Source of the DNA: Branchiostoma floridae
Taxonomy: Eukaryota; Chordata; Leptocardii; Amphioxiformes; Branchiostomatidae
NCBI RefSeq assembly: GCF_000003815.2
Contig: NC_049984.1
Coordinates: 25,431,330 to 25,495,329 of the forward strand
Direction of reading: 5' to 3'
DNA: 64,000 nucleotides
Made by a program: the position numbers and the translations under genes. The notes beneath the pieces were generated by a model. The model was given only the letters and a program-made list of their open reading frames with translations, ran no database searches and was not told where the DNA came from. Shown here one piece after another: positions 45,901 to 57,268 of this stretch (position 1 is its first letter; the number at the start of each line of letters is the position of its first letter).

Positions 45901-48900
45901 TCTTGTTAATACCCATTGCGTTCCCTTCCGCAATTACACACAATTTTCTAGAGATACAACACTAAGAAGAGCCAAGGAAGGCGAATTTCTGCCATCTTGA
46001 GCACTGCTCCCTGACCTCAAACTCTGACCTTTGAATGAGAAATGCAAATCCGGATCTGAAACGGTCTGCCCGTGGGTATTGTGGATGCAAAGTGTAAACC
46101 GCTTACATTCGGATCTTGGTCAGATGTTAGCACATGCAGATGCGTTTTTGCATTATGAACGGGGCCTAACAGGAGGGCCGGAACCTAGGGTGATGTGGAA
46201 TACACCATGAATACACCATTAAAATGTGATAGAAATATCATCTGGTCTGGGCTCATATGGACTGTTGGAATTGTGGTCCAGGTATGACATAAAGGATTTC
46301 AAATAAAGCAGGACCTGTACAGCACTCAGTACTTGTACTTACCTCTGATGTTGGTTTCAAAAACGGAGGCATTGACATCTGTGTCAAAGGTCATCGTGTC
46401 AGCTAACAGCTGGGCTACGCGGCGGAATTCACTGTGATTCCCCATCACCTACATGTATGGACACAGAACATCACTGTGATTCCCCATCACCTACAAGTAT
46501 GGACACAGAACATCACTGTGATTCCCCATCACCTACATGTATGGACACAGAACATCACTGTGATTCCCCATCACCTACATGTATGGACACAGAACATCAC
46601 TGTGATTCCCCATCACCTACATGTATGGACACAGAACATCACTGTGATTCCCCATCACCTACATGTATGGACACAGAACATCACTGTGATTCCCCATCAC
46701 CTACATGTATGGGCACAGGACATCACTGTGATTCCCCATCACCTACATGTATGGACACAGAACATCACTGTGATTCCCCATCACCTACATGTATGGACAC
46801 AGAACATCACTGTGATTCCCCATCAACTACATGTATCGACACAGAACATCACTGTGATTCCCCATCACCTACATGTATGGACACAGAACATCACTGTGAT
46901 TCCCCATCAACTACATGTATCGACACAGAACATCACTGTGATTCCCCATCACCTACATGTATGGACACAGAACATCACTGTGATTCCCCATCAACTACAT
47001 GTATCGACACAGAACATCACTGTGATTCCCCATCACCTACATGTATGGACACAGAACATCACTGTGATTCCCCATCAACTACATGTATGGACACAGAACA
47101 TCACTGTGATTCCCCATCACCTACATTTTGTACATGTATGGACACAGAACATCACTGTGATTCCCCATCATCTACATGTATATGGACACAGAACATCACT
47201 GTGATTCCCCATCACCTACATGTATGGACACAGAACATCACTGGATTCCCCATCACCTACATGTATGGACACAGAACATCACTGTGATTCCCCATCACCT
47301 ACATGTATGGACACAGAACATCACTGTGATTCCCCATCACCTACATGTATGGACACAGAACATCACTGTGATTCCCCATCACCTACATGTATGGACATAG
47401 AACATCACTGTGATTCCCCATCACCTACATGTATGGACACAGAACATCACTGTGATTCCCCATCACCTACATGTATGGACACAGAACATCACTGTGATTC
47501 CCCATCACCTACATGTATGGACATAGAACATCACTGTGATTCCCCATCACCTACATGTATGGACACAGAACATCACTGTGATTCCCCATCACCTACATGT
47601 ATGGACACAGAACATCACTGTGATTCCCCATCACCTACATGTATGGACACAGAACATCACTGTGATTCCCCATCACCTACATGTATGGACATAGAACATC
47701 ACTGTGATTCCCCATCACCTACATGTATGGACACAGAACATCACTGTGATTCCCCATCACCTACATGTATGGACACAGAACATCACTGTGATTCCCCATC
47801 ACCTACATGTATGGACACAGAACATCACTGTGATTCCCCATCACCTACATGTATGGACACAGAACATCACTGTGGTTCCCCATCACCTACATGTATATGG
47901 ACACAGAACATCACTGTGATTCCCCATGACCTACATTTATGGGCACAGAACACTTACTGTGATTCCCCATCACCTACATGTATGGACACAGAACATCACT
48001 GTGATTCCCCATCACCTACATGTATGGACACAGAACATCACTGTGATTCCCCATCACCTACATGTATGGACACAGAACATCACTGTGACTCCCCTTCACC
48101 TACATGTATGGACACAGAACATCACTGTGATTCCCCATCACCTACATGTATGGACACAGAACATCACTGTGATTCCCCATCACCTACATGTATGGACACA
48201 GAAAATCACTGTGATTCCCCATCACCTACATTTTGTACATGTATGGACACAGAACATCACTGTGATTCCCCATCATCTACATGTATATGGACACAGAACA
48301 TCACTGTGATTCCCCATCATCTACATGTATATGGACACAGAACATCACTGTGGTTCCCCATCACCTACATGTATGGACACAGAACATCACTGTGGTTCCC
48401 CATCACCTGGTACAATGTATGTGAAAACATGATATGACTCAATTTGCCCCCCCTCCCCCCCAATAGTGTCAAATAGAATGAACTCACCAGCAAAGTATCC
48501 AGTGCATCAATCAATGTAAGAGAATAGCTGAAAAACAAATGAAACAGTTTGTCTTTAGAATTGAATATAAATATAAAACTAATGTTCAGGCCTAGGAAAA
48601 AATGTTGTGTTTCCTGTCACAGTTTCACTTTCAGTCCTGAAAAAAATTAAGCTAGGTAAAAAGGAATTATCTTTTATTGAAGTTTTTCTTTTAAAGTTTT
48701 AGACTTTGGCCAAACTTCTAGTGATACAGTTCAACAAAGTGAAACTGAAATGCATGAGGGCACTTTTTCCTCCATTAGATAGGACAAGCTAAGCAGTGTT
48801 TTACTTAAATAGAAAGCAGGCTAAATAAAAATTCTAACTGAAAACTCTGACTCCACTGCCCAATCCCCAAACAAGGCAAGGGTTGGCAGGTTTTTCTAGG

Positions 48901-51464
48901 ATTGGTATGGAAACAGGAAACATTTTTTTTCATTCGTCTAAGCAAAAATGTTACCACTATTTCTTTAATTCTAGTGTGGTGGTCATATGCTAATGATTAG
49001 TAATATAAATAAAGTAAATAATACAAGGTCTGGCGAATACAATATTGAGATACTTTTGTTAGCAATATCAACTATCCCGGGTTGGGACATTGCCTCTATT
49101 GGCCAGGCAAACAAAACTAAAAGTGCTGATGATTGGCCAATGAAAAGTTGGTCGGGACAGCACTGCCATACACTGTCAGCAGAATTTTTATCTTCTGGCC
49201 CTCACTCACTCACTCACTACTCACTATCCGGTTTAGCGTCCGTTCTTCCCTGTCTTGCAGAGGATAGCCAGTATACTTAGTAGGGCAGTGAAATTCTAAA
49301 ACTTGGAAATTTTGATTATATAGTACAGTAGATTCATTCCTCAAGCTACCGACATCTGCACACTGCAGTCGTCCCTCCGAAAGACATCTGGAGCCGCAGA
49401 GCTCAAGTTTTGAACTTTTATTCAGCCTGCCGGCCAAAGTAGTTTCGCTTTGTACAGCTTCTTTAGTGGATAAAGGCTAAATGATCATGTAACTTTTGAT
49501 TATCACAAACTTAAATGAATTTACAGCACTGCAAAGTGAATCAGACTAACTTAAAGTTTTTACCTGCCCCAGGTGTCAGTACCATCACATGTCAGGGGCT
49601 GAAGTTCGTCGTACGGGTAGGCAAACTGCAGGTAACCATCGTACGCATGCTGGAACATGGAGCGGACCTGTTCCCTGCAGGACAAATAGGAAAAAAGTCA
49701 CCATAATTTCCATGATAAGTACTAACGTTAGTACTACTTTATACCTTCATACCTTTATACCTACTTGAAGCACGAACACAGCATGGTATCATCTTTGAGC
49801 GAGGCTATTGATACACCCAGTGTGTCAATAGCCTAAACAGGCTATTGCCACACTCAGTGTGTCAATAGCCTAAACAGGCTATTGGCACACTCAGTAGCCT
49901 GTCAGGCTATTGACACACTCAGTGCACTATTTTTTGAGCGAGGCTATTGACACACCCAGTGTGTCAATAGCCTAACAGGCTATTGACACACTGAGTGTGT
50001 CGATAGCCTGTTTAGGCTATTGGCACACTGAGTGTGTCGATAGCCTGTTAGGCTATCGACACACCCAGTGATAGAAACCACTAAAATGAGGAAATCTTAC
50101 GATTATATTTGACAATCAACACTCTGAAAAATACAAATGGCATCCTGTGTCCATTATCAACCCAAAATACGATCTTTTTCACGTGTTTACGGCACAATTT
50201 TAAACATCGGAATCTGCTATCATATAGGGTGCTAGTTTTACTGTCACCGCATGTGATCATATGGCAGCCATGTTGGATCGGTTAGGAACACGTTTTCAGC
50301 TGTGTTTACCGACGAATTCCTGCCATATTGGAGAATTTTCGGCCTCAAAACTTATATCACTAAGGAAGCGAAGTTATAGTTGTTGTTTTACCTCCATTAT
50401 TTTTAATGTGAAAGAAATATTCTTCCGAGTCGCTGCCGATAGCGCCGGAACCACACGACCGAAAATTATGACATGTTTTGTGGTCAGTGTTATTTTTGGT
50501 TTATATTGTTAACAGAAACTTTAAAAGTTGTTTATATATAAAATATTCTTATATCAAATGGATGTTTAAAAAGGGACAAGAAAAATTGAAAAAAAAAAAA
50601 AATTCGGCGCGGACTCGAACCGGGTCGGAGCTGGCATCATGGGTTCCCGGGTCAACGCTCTATCCACTACGCTGCGTCATACATACACGAAGAAGGCCGT
50701 ATTATTAGGTATCCAGATGTAGGGCATAACTTGAATACGTCCGTTCATTCCAAGATTCAAAGATTCCAATGTCTAATCTTCCGAACAATGTCTAATCAAC
50801 TATTGCTTGTGTAAGATATTGCCGGAAAGGCATGTTACAAGCTCTGATTGGCTGACTGGCATCTCGGTGTGTCAATAGCCTGTTTGGCTATTGGCACACT
50901 GAGTGTGTCAATAGCCACAGCGCTATTTTTTTAAATTTTGACACTAGAAACCACTAAAATGAGAAAATCTTACGATTATATTTGACAGTCAACACTCTGA
51001 AAATACAAATGGCATTCTGTGTCCATCATCAACCCAAAATACGATCTTTTTCACGCGTTTACGGTGTCAATGTGTGTCAATGTGTCACTCAGTGTGTCCA
51101 CAGCGATCATCTTTTCAGTATTACCATATTTTTTACATTTTTAAATGTACACACCCCAAATCACCCACATTTGGGGTAAGAAGGAAAAATCAAAAATAAA
51201 GGTTGAACCGCTTCTTCACAAATCTTGGACACATAATAATTTTGAACTGGATAAGTTATAAACAAGTTACCTAAACCATTATAATGATCATTTGAGCTAA
51301 AAATACATTGAGGATGTGTTTTGTAAGCATCTAATACGTTTCCATAAGTACCTGTATTCGTGTATTTCCTCCACGGTCATGACTTGTCCCGGGACTACAG
51401 TGAAAGTGTGTAAAACAGAGATGATGGCCACGACAACACAAAACACACATCTGGGGGCAGCCAT
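39882..51464 (-). CDS. EDEM2: EDEM2, ER degradation-enhancing alpha-mannosidase-like protein (complete, 12 exons)
   Basis: Exons: 51352-51464, 49564-49674, 48488-48527, 46343-46448, 45399-45524, 44640-44851, 43747-43888, 43083-43207, 42320-42464, 41605-41726, 40765-40937 and 39882-40269. Phases join to 1803 nt, 600 residues (human about 578). An N-terminal signal peptide ([20 protein letters not shown]) leads into a GH47 domain: [24 protein letters not shown] (Glu about 119, the catalytic acid region), [62 protein letters not shown] and the calcium-site FNTEAHPVD near 475. Near the C terminus CPAQPF (Cys about 581) matches human Cys558, known to bond TXNDC11. EDEM2 starts mannose trimming of misfolded ER glycoproteins for ERAD. 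Three of its introns carry minisatellites built from its own splice junctions. Confidence 0.93.
40318..40685 (-). mobile_element. Family E element in EDEM2 intron 11
   Basis: Starts cagggctcggaataccacct, ends ctgcagccct-like, reversed relative to the 55-60 kb copies. Same internal blocks (acctgcacctaacctgcact, ggtgcaggtaaaattaattt). Confidence 0.75.
41160..41604 (-). repeat. 43-bp minisatellite carrying the EDEM2 exon 10 donor
   Basis: Ten copies after the true junction. The minus-strand unit is cacgtacagactgtggctac, gcttccgtacgttaacta, catca. The true exon 10 ends in CGTACAGACTGTGGCTACGC then TTCC with donor gtacgt, so each unit repeats the last 24 or so exon bases with the donor. Copies differ mainly at agtctg/aatctg and gtagcc/gtaacc. 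Confidence 0.92.
41930..42319 (-). repeat. 72-bp minisatellite carrying the EDEM2 exon 9 end and donor
   Basis: Five copies follow the real exon end. On the minus strand each unit holds an acceptor-like tttttatttgttaag, then the 37 coding bases for [12 protein letters not shown], then the donor gtactcctcc. Because 72 is divisible by three, the array stays open if unspliced, giving a 24-residue repeat ([24 protein letters not shown]). Confidence 0.92.
42530..42845 (-). mobile_element. Repeat of the gggggcccaaaatt family in EDEM2 intron 8
   Basis: Contains aagctgctatggggcccaaa, ggctgctagggggtccaaaa, a aagttatgctggtcttctac stretch and the palindromic end aaccttctcggcgaaggtaa. Confidence 0.6.
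42949..42977. repeat. CA microsatellite
   Basis: About 14 CA repeats in EDEM2 intron 8. Confidence 0.95.
43208..43746 (-). other. EDEM2 intron 7
   Basis: Holds a retroelement-like tail around 43600-43680 (tactgatgaaggcgacagat, ggtcgtcaaaacgtttacag) that resembles strings at 4100 and 10280 (gacgtttcgaacgac, agacgtttcggaaag). No reverse transcriptase seen. Confidence 0.35.
45169..45330. mobile_element. MITE in EDEM2 intron 5
   Basis: Left tgtctggatgtaccctgctt then tctcaaccgtcac. The right end is its exact inverse gtgacggttgagaaagcagg then gtacatccagaca. 162 bp, ending 69 bp before the exon 5 donor. Confidence 0.85.
45622..46169. mobile_element. MITE with aggccccgttcataatgcaa ends
   Basis: Left aggccccgttcataatgcaa then aaa. 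Right tttttgcattatgaacgggg then cct, exact inverse. About 548 bp, no ORF, in EDEM2 intron 4. Confidence 0.85.
46449..48417 (-). repeat. 42-bp minisatellite carrying the EDEM2 exon 4 acceptor
   Basis: About 47 units fill almost all of EDEM2 intron 3. Minus-strand unit: tgttctgtgtccatacatgt, ag, gtgatggggaatcacagtga. The genuine exon 4 begins GTG ATG GGG AAT CAC AGT GAA after tccatacatgtag, so the last unit of the array is the real junction. Most units are identical; variants include atcgac, atagaac, a ctacattttgtacatgt insert and a 1-2 base slip. The plus-strand open frames here are by-products of the 42-bp period. Confidence 0.95.
49797..50070. repeat. Palindromic tandem array in EDEM2 intron 1
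   Basis: Units of gtgtcaatagcctaaacagg then ctattggcacactcagt alternate with their inverse, so the array is both tandem and inverted. A separated fragment lies at 50867-50925. Confidence 0.85.
50600..50679 (-). ncRNA. tRNA-like Pol III unit (degenerate)
   Basis: Minus-strand gcagcgtagtggatagagcg resembles a tRNA D arm with A box, and ggttcgagtccgcgccgaa resembles a T arm with B box. A run of more than ten T follows, as for Pol III termination. The acceptor stem does not pair well and the anticodon arm is unclear, so it is a tRNA pseudogene or the head of a SINE. Confidence 0.5.
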
Positions 51465-52063
51465 CTTTTACTACATGACCTGCAGTAACCTCCACCGCAA
51501 ACACGCGAAGAAAGACCTTCTCTCATTGGTCAACAGAAATGATAGCTGACACACACTGAACCCAACGATCATAATTGGTTACACAATTTTATTAAATTTT
51601 GCGTCCCATCTGACGATTATGTATAATTCTATCTCAAAAAGATTAATGAAATTAAATTTCTATTCCTCTAAAGCCTATTCCTCATACCCTTCACTGACTC
51701 TTCCCTGGAACACGGCAGCCAATGGCATGATTGGTTACAACTTCTTTCTATCGACGATTCTAAAACGTCATACAGGAGTTTTTTCTTTGTTTTTATGAAA
51801 TAATATAACCTAAATGTAATTTCTTTGCATATTAAAATATAGTTCTCTATTATTTTACGATTTGCATAATTTTGATCTGTTCATTGTTACCTTTTTAAAT
51901 CCAAAAGTTAATGTTAATTCCTAAATCCCCCCTTTTTCGGTCATGGTATAGTCGATTGGTTGACCTCCAGACGACAATCGAGGTCACACGTTATTGTGCG
52001 GTAGTGGGTAGGTTACGCGAGGCACTTTATCTTCATACAGAGGACGGATCTGCAGCTAAAAAG
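51465..52063. promoter_or_regulatory. Divergent promoter region of EDEM2 and NDRG, with a candidate NDRG 5' noncoding exon
   Basis: EDEM2 starts leftward at 51464. On the plus strand a GC-richer block ends ggatctgcagctaaaaag then gtgaga, a good donor, at 52063. The NDRG start codon at 57269 sits immediately behind a splice acceptor, so an upstream noncoding exon is required. This is the nearest plausible one. Inference. Confidence 0.35.
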
Positions 52064-53074
52064 GTGAGATAAAAATTATTTCCAGTTCCTTTCATCTTGT
52101 TTGTTTTTATGACGGTTCCTCTACTGATTCAGCCGGAGCTTGTGTTGTCCTTTTATGGATAATGTCGGTGGGGAGGGGGGTGGCGCTGGACTGACGCACC
52201 CAAAAATTATTTTGAGCATGAGCATGATACATGAGCCAGAAAATAGGAGGGTGAAATATGTGATATTGTGTAAAGAGGATTAGTTTTGGCCATGGAAATG
52301 TGGAAATCTAAAGATCTAAAGAATGATCTGAGAGTAGATATTAAACTTGGAAGAACACCATGTGACCGTTGTGTGAGGTGTGTACTAGTACTTGCCCTCT
52401 AAATTATAGCTCTGCATCACAGGCAGACTCCTGTGAGAATTTCCTCTTATGCAATTCACGACAACATAGATTAATTTTCCAAAATGGTACGCAGAAGTGA
52501 TTCATGTCAAAGTGTCGGTAAATTTCTCATAAAGATACTAGTACTGGTGAATACTGCTCGATGTTACCATCTGGAGATACGCCGAGGCAAGTCCGAGAGT
52601 GCGGACATGCTAGTCTGTTCCTGTCCATAGTCAGTTGGGCATAGTCGGTGGCGTATGTCCAAATTCTCACAGGGTCTATGAGAGGTAAATGTTGCCTCAG
52701 AGTCTCAGACGACTCACTTGTCTTGTGTATAGTTTTGCCTACAGGCAAGAATAAATAGTGGTGTCAAAGAAGTTTTAAAAAGCACCATCATGCCTATTAT
52801 GAGAGGATGGTGTGAAAAAAGTGATTATTTGAGATTTTGACAGAATGCAATTTTGGTACATACATCATGAGATCATACCTACATGATTTGGATGCAATGC
52901 TATAATGACTCGCAAACTTGTATGTTTGCCAAGCAGGAGACTCTTGTGAGGAACTTTTTTTCTTTTCTCTTTTGAACGACCATTCATTTGTTAGTTTGTC
53001 TTGGAATTGTTTTTTTTTATAAGATAGTGTTTGAACTTTGAGTAGTTACATTGATGAAGGTAAGACTTCCAGCT

Positions 53075-53506
53075 AGGGCTGGGTATCGGTACTGCGTACC
53101 GGTACAAAACCAGTATTTCTTATTGGACCGGTCCAGAAAAACCGCACCTGAAAAAATTAGGTGGACCGGATGTTGGACCGATTCAAAAATTAACAGATTA
53201 TTCTATCAGGCATTCACACATTTTAGCGCTTGCAGATGGAAGAAAATAACAAGAGTGAAGTAGAGTAGAATTTATAGTAATTTCTACCAAGTTTTACAGC
53301 CAATCGTACAGGTGCAGTTAGCGTTGTATGGTTTTAAAACGCCAGTGTAAGTCAAATACTCCACCAAACAGATTTCTTTGTAGTAAAATGGACCATTGGT
53401 ATGAGTCATACTGCATCAGGTCCAGGTTCAGGTCCGGACCTGGACCTAATCCTTTGGACCTGAACTGGACCTGGACCTGAATTTTCTGTACCGGTACCCA
53501 GCCCTA
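53075..53506 (+). mobile_element. Family G element, full copy
   Basis: Starts agggctgggtatcggtactg, ends gtaccggtacccagccct, inverted. The interior has nested ggtccaggttcaggtccgga and tggacctggacctgaatttt. 432 bp, no ORF. Confidence 0.8.
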
Positions 53507-54755
53507 CTTCCAGCTATAGTAGCTCCAGAACTAGTGATTTGGGAAATGGGAACGCTTTTTTCGGGTAGCATCTTCTAACCTTTGTCAGTCAAACTGAACA
53601 GTTTTTTTTCATTCAAGACTATGATTATACAGGGCTCGAAATTTATTTGGGGGATGAGGTCCACTCAACCTAAAAAAAATTGGGTGCACCAAAAATGCCA
53701 GAATGGCACTCCTCACTTTTCGACCTACAAATGATGAAATAATCTTCAAACGGTGGGTCACAGTGATTCCGGCCTTATGTTCATGACAAAGTGATGTTTT
53801 TTTATCTACAGTGCGGCGTAGTTTAAGAACTTGATCTATAATCGATCATTTCAAAGTCTGAACATGCCCATTCCAAGAAAAAAACTTTAAAAATTTTAAA
53901 CTTGACTTTCCTTATGTCAAATCTTTCAACTCTTTCCCTTCAAAATGGCACCTTGCCCAATCCTGGCAATTTTGGGCCTATGTCAGTTCCAATTTGAGTT
54001 GGTAGGTGGCACTTTTGAATGACTTAATTTAACTTTGTAGGGTGTCACTTTTCCCACTTGAGGTATGTACGTTGTATACATTTGTACACCTGTAATTCTA
54101 ATTGTGTAAAAGGCTCAAGTGAAGTGGCCAAATAGAAATACATTTTTGTAGCATCCAATTGTATTCATCATAGTTTATTTCTCTTCATGGTATTATGCTA
54201 GGACTTTGTAGGCCATTGTAGGCAATTTAAGTAGATATACTATTATATAGGCACCGATTCTGATAGCTTGCAATAATACAAATATGTTATTTTGAGTCCT
54301 CTTACATTGTAAATTTGTAATACTAGCAGAATATATAAAATAGATCTTGACTTAGTCTCCCCAAGACCTATATACGTATACCCACATACTAAATATCATT
54401 ACATATCCATGCAGAGGTTTAAAGGTTATGCTTCAGCCATAAATTTAAGCACAAACACATAGACAGACAGATTCACAGACATCTTTGCTCCGTCGTTCCT
54501 CTTTGACCACCCCCGCCACTGAAAAAGATAGACGTCCATATCATCTGTCTAAGGGTAGGGTGTCTAATTCCTCAGAAGTTTTACTATAGGCCAGATATTT
54601 TCAGCATGCAAGGTTGGAAGTTCAGAATATTTTACGTGCAAATCTCGAAAATTATGTGCAAATTGCAAGTTAATTTTGTGTATTTCAAACCCTGAATCAA
54701 GCCATGCATTCTAGTTCCTACTAGTACTTGACACATTGCATCAGTACTACTAGTA

Positions 54756-55188
54756 TACATATAGAATACAACACGGTGTATTCCGCATCACCCTTAGTCC
54801 CAGCCCCCCGCGGGAAGGATCGCCCGAAGGCCGGAGGGTGATCCAACCCGCGGGAGGGCTGGGACCGAGGGTGATGCGGAATACACTGTGTTGTACTTTA
54901 TTTATGTCATACCCACCTGAGAAAACACATATTTCGATGCGAAATGCACCAGAAGTTAATGAGAAAACCTTGAGTCCTCCAACAAAAGATTGTAACAACA
55001 GCAATTCTAACGTCTGAATCTGGTATTCAGATTTTCAACCGTGCCGTATTCTGCCCGTTCGAAATAGTTTGATTTACTCGAAGGAAGCCTGTGTGATTCA
55101 ACTTTAGAACCTGTGTGATACAGAAAGTTATCACACAGTCCGGAACACCAGTATCGAACGTTAACACGTCACAGCCAGGTATGACATA
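54756..55188 (-). mobile_element. GC-foldback element (family C, copy 2)
   Basis: On the minus strand it starts tatgtcatacctggctgtga and follows copy 1 (19549-19975) block by block to the GC hairpin and gtattctatatgtat end. Confidence 0.78.
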
Positions 55189-55400
55189 AATTTTCGTATA
55201 TTGCACCTACTAGCAGTGTATCCAATATTATCTACCCGACTCTGCTGCATGATTGATGACCAGACTGGTGCACCATCTCTGCCTTTTGAAGATGTGGCAA
55301 TGTTGGATTGCTTCCACATAACAGGCCCCATAGGGAATATTTTGAATTGCCTGCAGTAAGGCCATGCGGATTCAATTGTATGGATGACATCCACCCTGTT

Positions 55401-55729
55401 GAGGGCTCAAAATACTTTATTCTGCATACCTGCACTGGTGCAGGTAACATTGAAAATTACCTGCACCAGACAAATTTTACCTGCACCACTCTGAGTTTAG
55501 GAAGAATGAATCGTATACTGGACTTGTTCAGGAACCATTGCTTTTTTTTCTTTTATAAAAAAAAATGCGGTTAAGAACAGTCCCTATACATCTAAATCAA
55601 AGGAAATTTATGTATAAAACCCAGTTCATGGACCAGTGCAGGTTAGGTGCAGGTAGACACCAGAAATACCTACACAGCTCCCATTTTACCTGCACTAACC
55701 TGCATATTCAGGTGGTATTTCGAGCCCTG
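55401..55729 (+). mobile_element. Family E element
   Basis: Starts gagggctcaaaatacttt, then ctgcatacctgcactggtgc, aggtaacattgaaaattacc and the end ggtggtatttcgagccctg. Many internal acctgcac/gtgcaggt inverted pairs. Confidence 0.8.
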
Positions 55730-56698
55730 GTAAATCATACATACATGTAGCAGCTGCAAAATGAGCAAATATACATGTATGCAACTTACATTATTGAATT
55801 TTGAAGATAGGAAAAAAGGTACTTGTTGTACAATGCCAAAATTGATTCCGAAGTTAAACTTAAAGACAAAAATGTGAAAGAACCAATTTGAAAATGAATC
55901 TAACATCCACGTAAGGTTAGACATCCAGGTAATAGGATATGGCGAATAACAGTTATACTTATAAGCATTTGTTCAGGATGTGTGTATTCAGTTTCTTGAT
56001 TAACAATATGATACTGCTACTATTAAGTGAGTATTTGGTTGAAGCATCCATTGTTTGGTATACCATACTCTGTGTTTTTTCTTCAACCCTCCTGATCAAT
56101 TATATTTTTGGGGCAAGCCTTTTCTTGTTGCACGCTCACATCAGTTTTGGGGTTCCCAAAGGATGTCATCCACAAAACTGAATCTGCAAGGCGTAAAGGA
56201 AAACGTGACGGTTACTTATTGGAGAATTGGGATGTTCCAGTTGTGAGACAAGATATATCTCAGATAACGGAGATAGTCGAACGGTTGACGAAAGCTTGGA
56301 TATAGGAGCTTCCACCTTCTTCTTCCTTTATTACCATCAACCGTTTTTCATCAGTTTTCGAAGTAGAAGTAGTAACTGTTTTGTTTATTTGTTTGTGTGA
56401 TGTTTTCCTCCTGTTCTTCGTACGTTCCCTGGGCCATATCTTGGCTGGGTTCACCATACCAGCCGTTATACCCCCCCTCCCGACCCTCTGTATATCCCAG
56501 CAATATGATGTCCCCTTACTGGGTAAGTCCATGTATCTTTTATGGCATAACGTGTGTACTGTACATGTGCATTGTCTTCTAAGCTTTAGCTAGATAGCTT
56601 TGCTTGCCTTACATTTTGTAAAGATGGTTCTAATGATTCCTAATCCTTGGAGGATTATCCCAAGCTGCACCTGAGGTCTATAGGTTGTGCTGATAACT

Positions 56699-57060
56699 CA
56701 GGGCTCGAAATACTTTTTTCTGCATACCTGCACTGGTGCAGGTAAGCAGGTAACATTGAAATAAATTGCACCAGACAAATTTTACCTGCACCAGTCTGAA
56801 TTTAGGCAGTACGGATCATACTAAAATTTTTCAGCAAGCATTGCTATTTTTTCTTTTATACACTATATAGGTGGTAACAGTCAATGCAGCTAATAACAAT
56901 CCACATACACCTTCATCATAGGACATTTATGTATAAATAACTATAATACCTCAAGCTGCAGTATATGGACCAGCGCAGGTAAGGTGCAGGTAGACACCAG
57001 AAATACCTGCACAGCTCCAACTTTATTTACCTGCATATGCAGGTAGTATTTCGAGCCCTG
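56699..57060 (+). mobile_element. Family E element
   Basis: Starts cagggctcgaaatacttttt, ends ggtagtatttcgagccctg, same internal order as 55401 and 60318. It lies 209 bp upstream of the NDRG start exon. Confidence 0.8.
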
Positions 57061-57268
57061 GCTTGTGTGTTGACTATTTTTTTAAATATCTTTACATATC
57101 GATTTTTGTCCGTAACAGGACGGAATGGGCAAAAAAAATTTCCATCCCCAGCTGCAAAATTCCATCAAAGTGCGGAAGGACGGTCGCTGGCTACAACCCT
57201 GTTACTGTGTTACAGTTGTAGTACTGTTTGTGTGTTGAGCAGTGTTGTGATTTGTTGTGTCCTCACAG

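Larger units (their letters stand above)
52064..57268 (+). other. Presumed NDRG intron 1
   Basis: 5.2 kb with elements at 53075, 54756, 55401 and 56699. No exon recognised. Confidence 0.4.

Noticed and set aside
46434-48437. Plus-strand open frames of 256-405 codons with a histidine/cysteine-rich 14-residue repeat
   Set aside because: They arise because the 42-bp minisatellite is divisible by three and lacks stops in two plus-strand frames. There is no gene context; the array is EDEM2 intron on the other strand.
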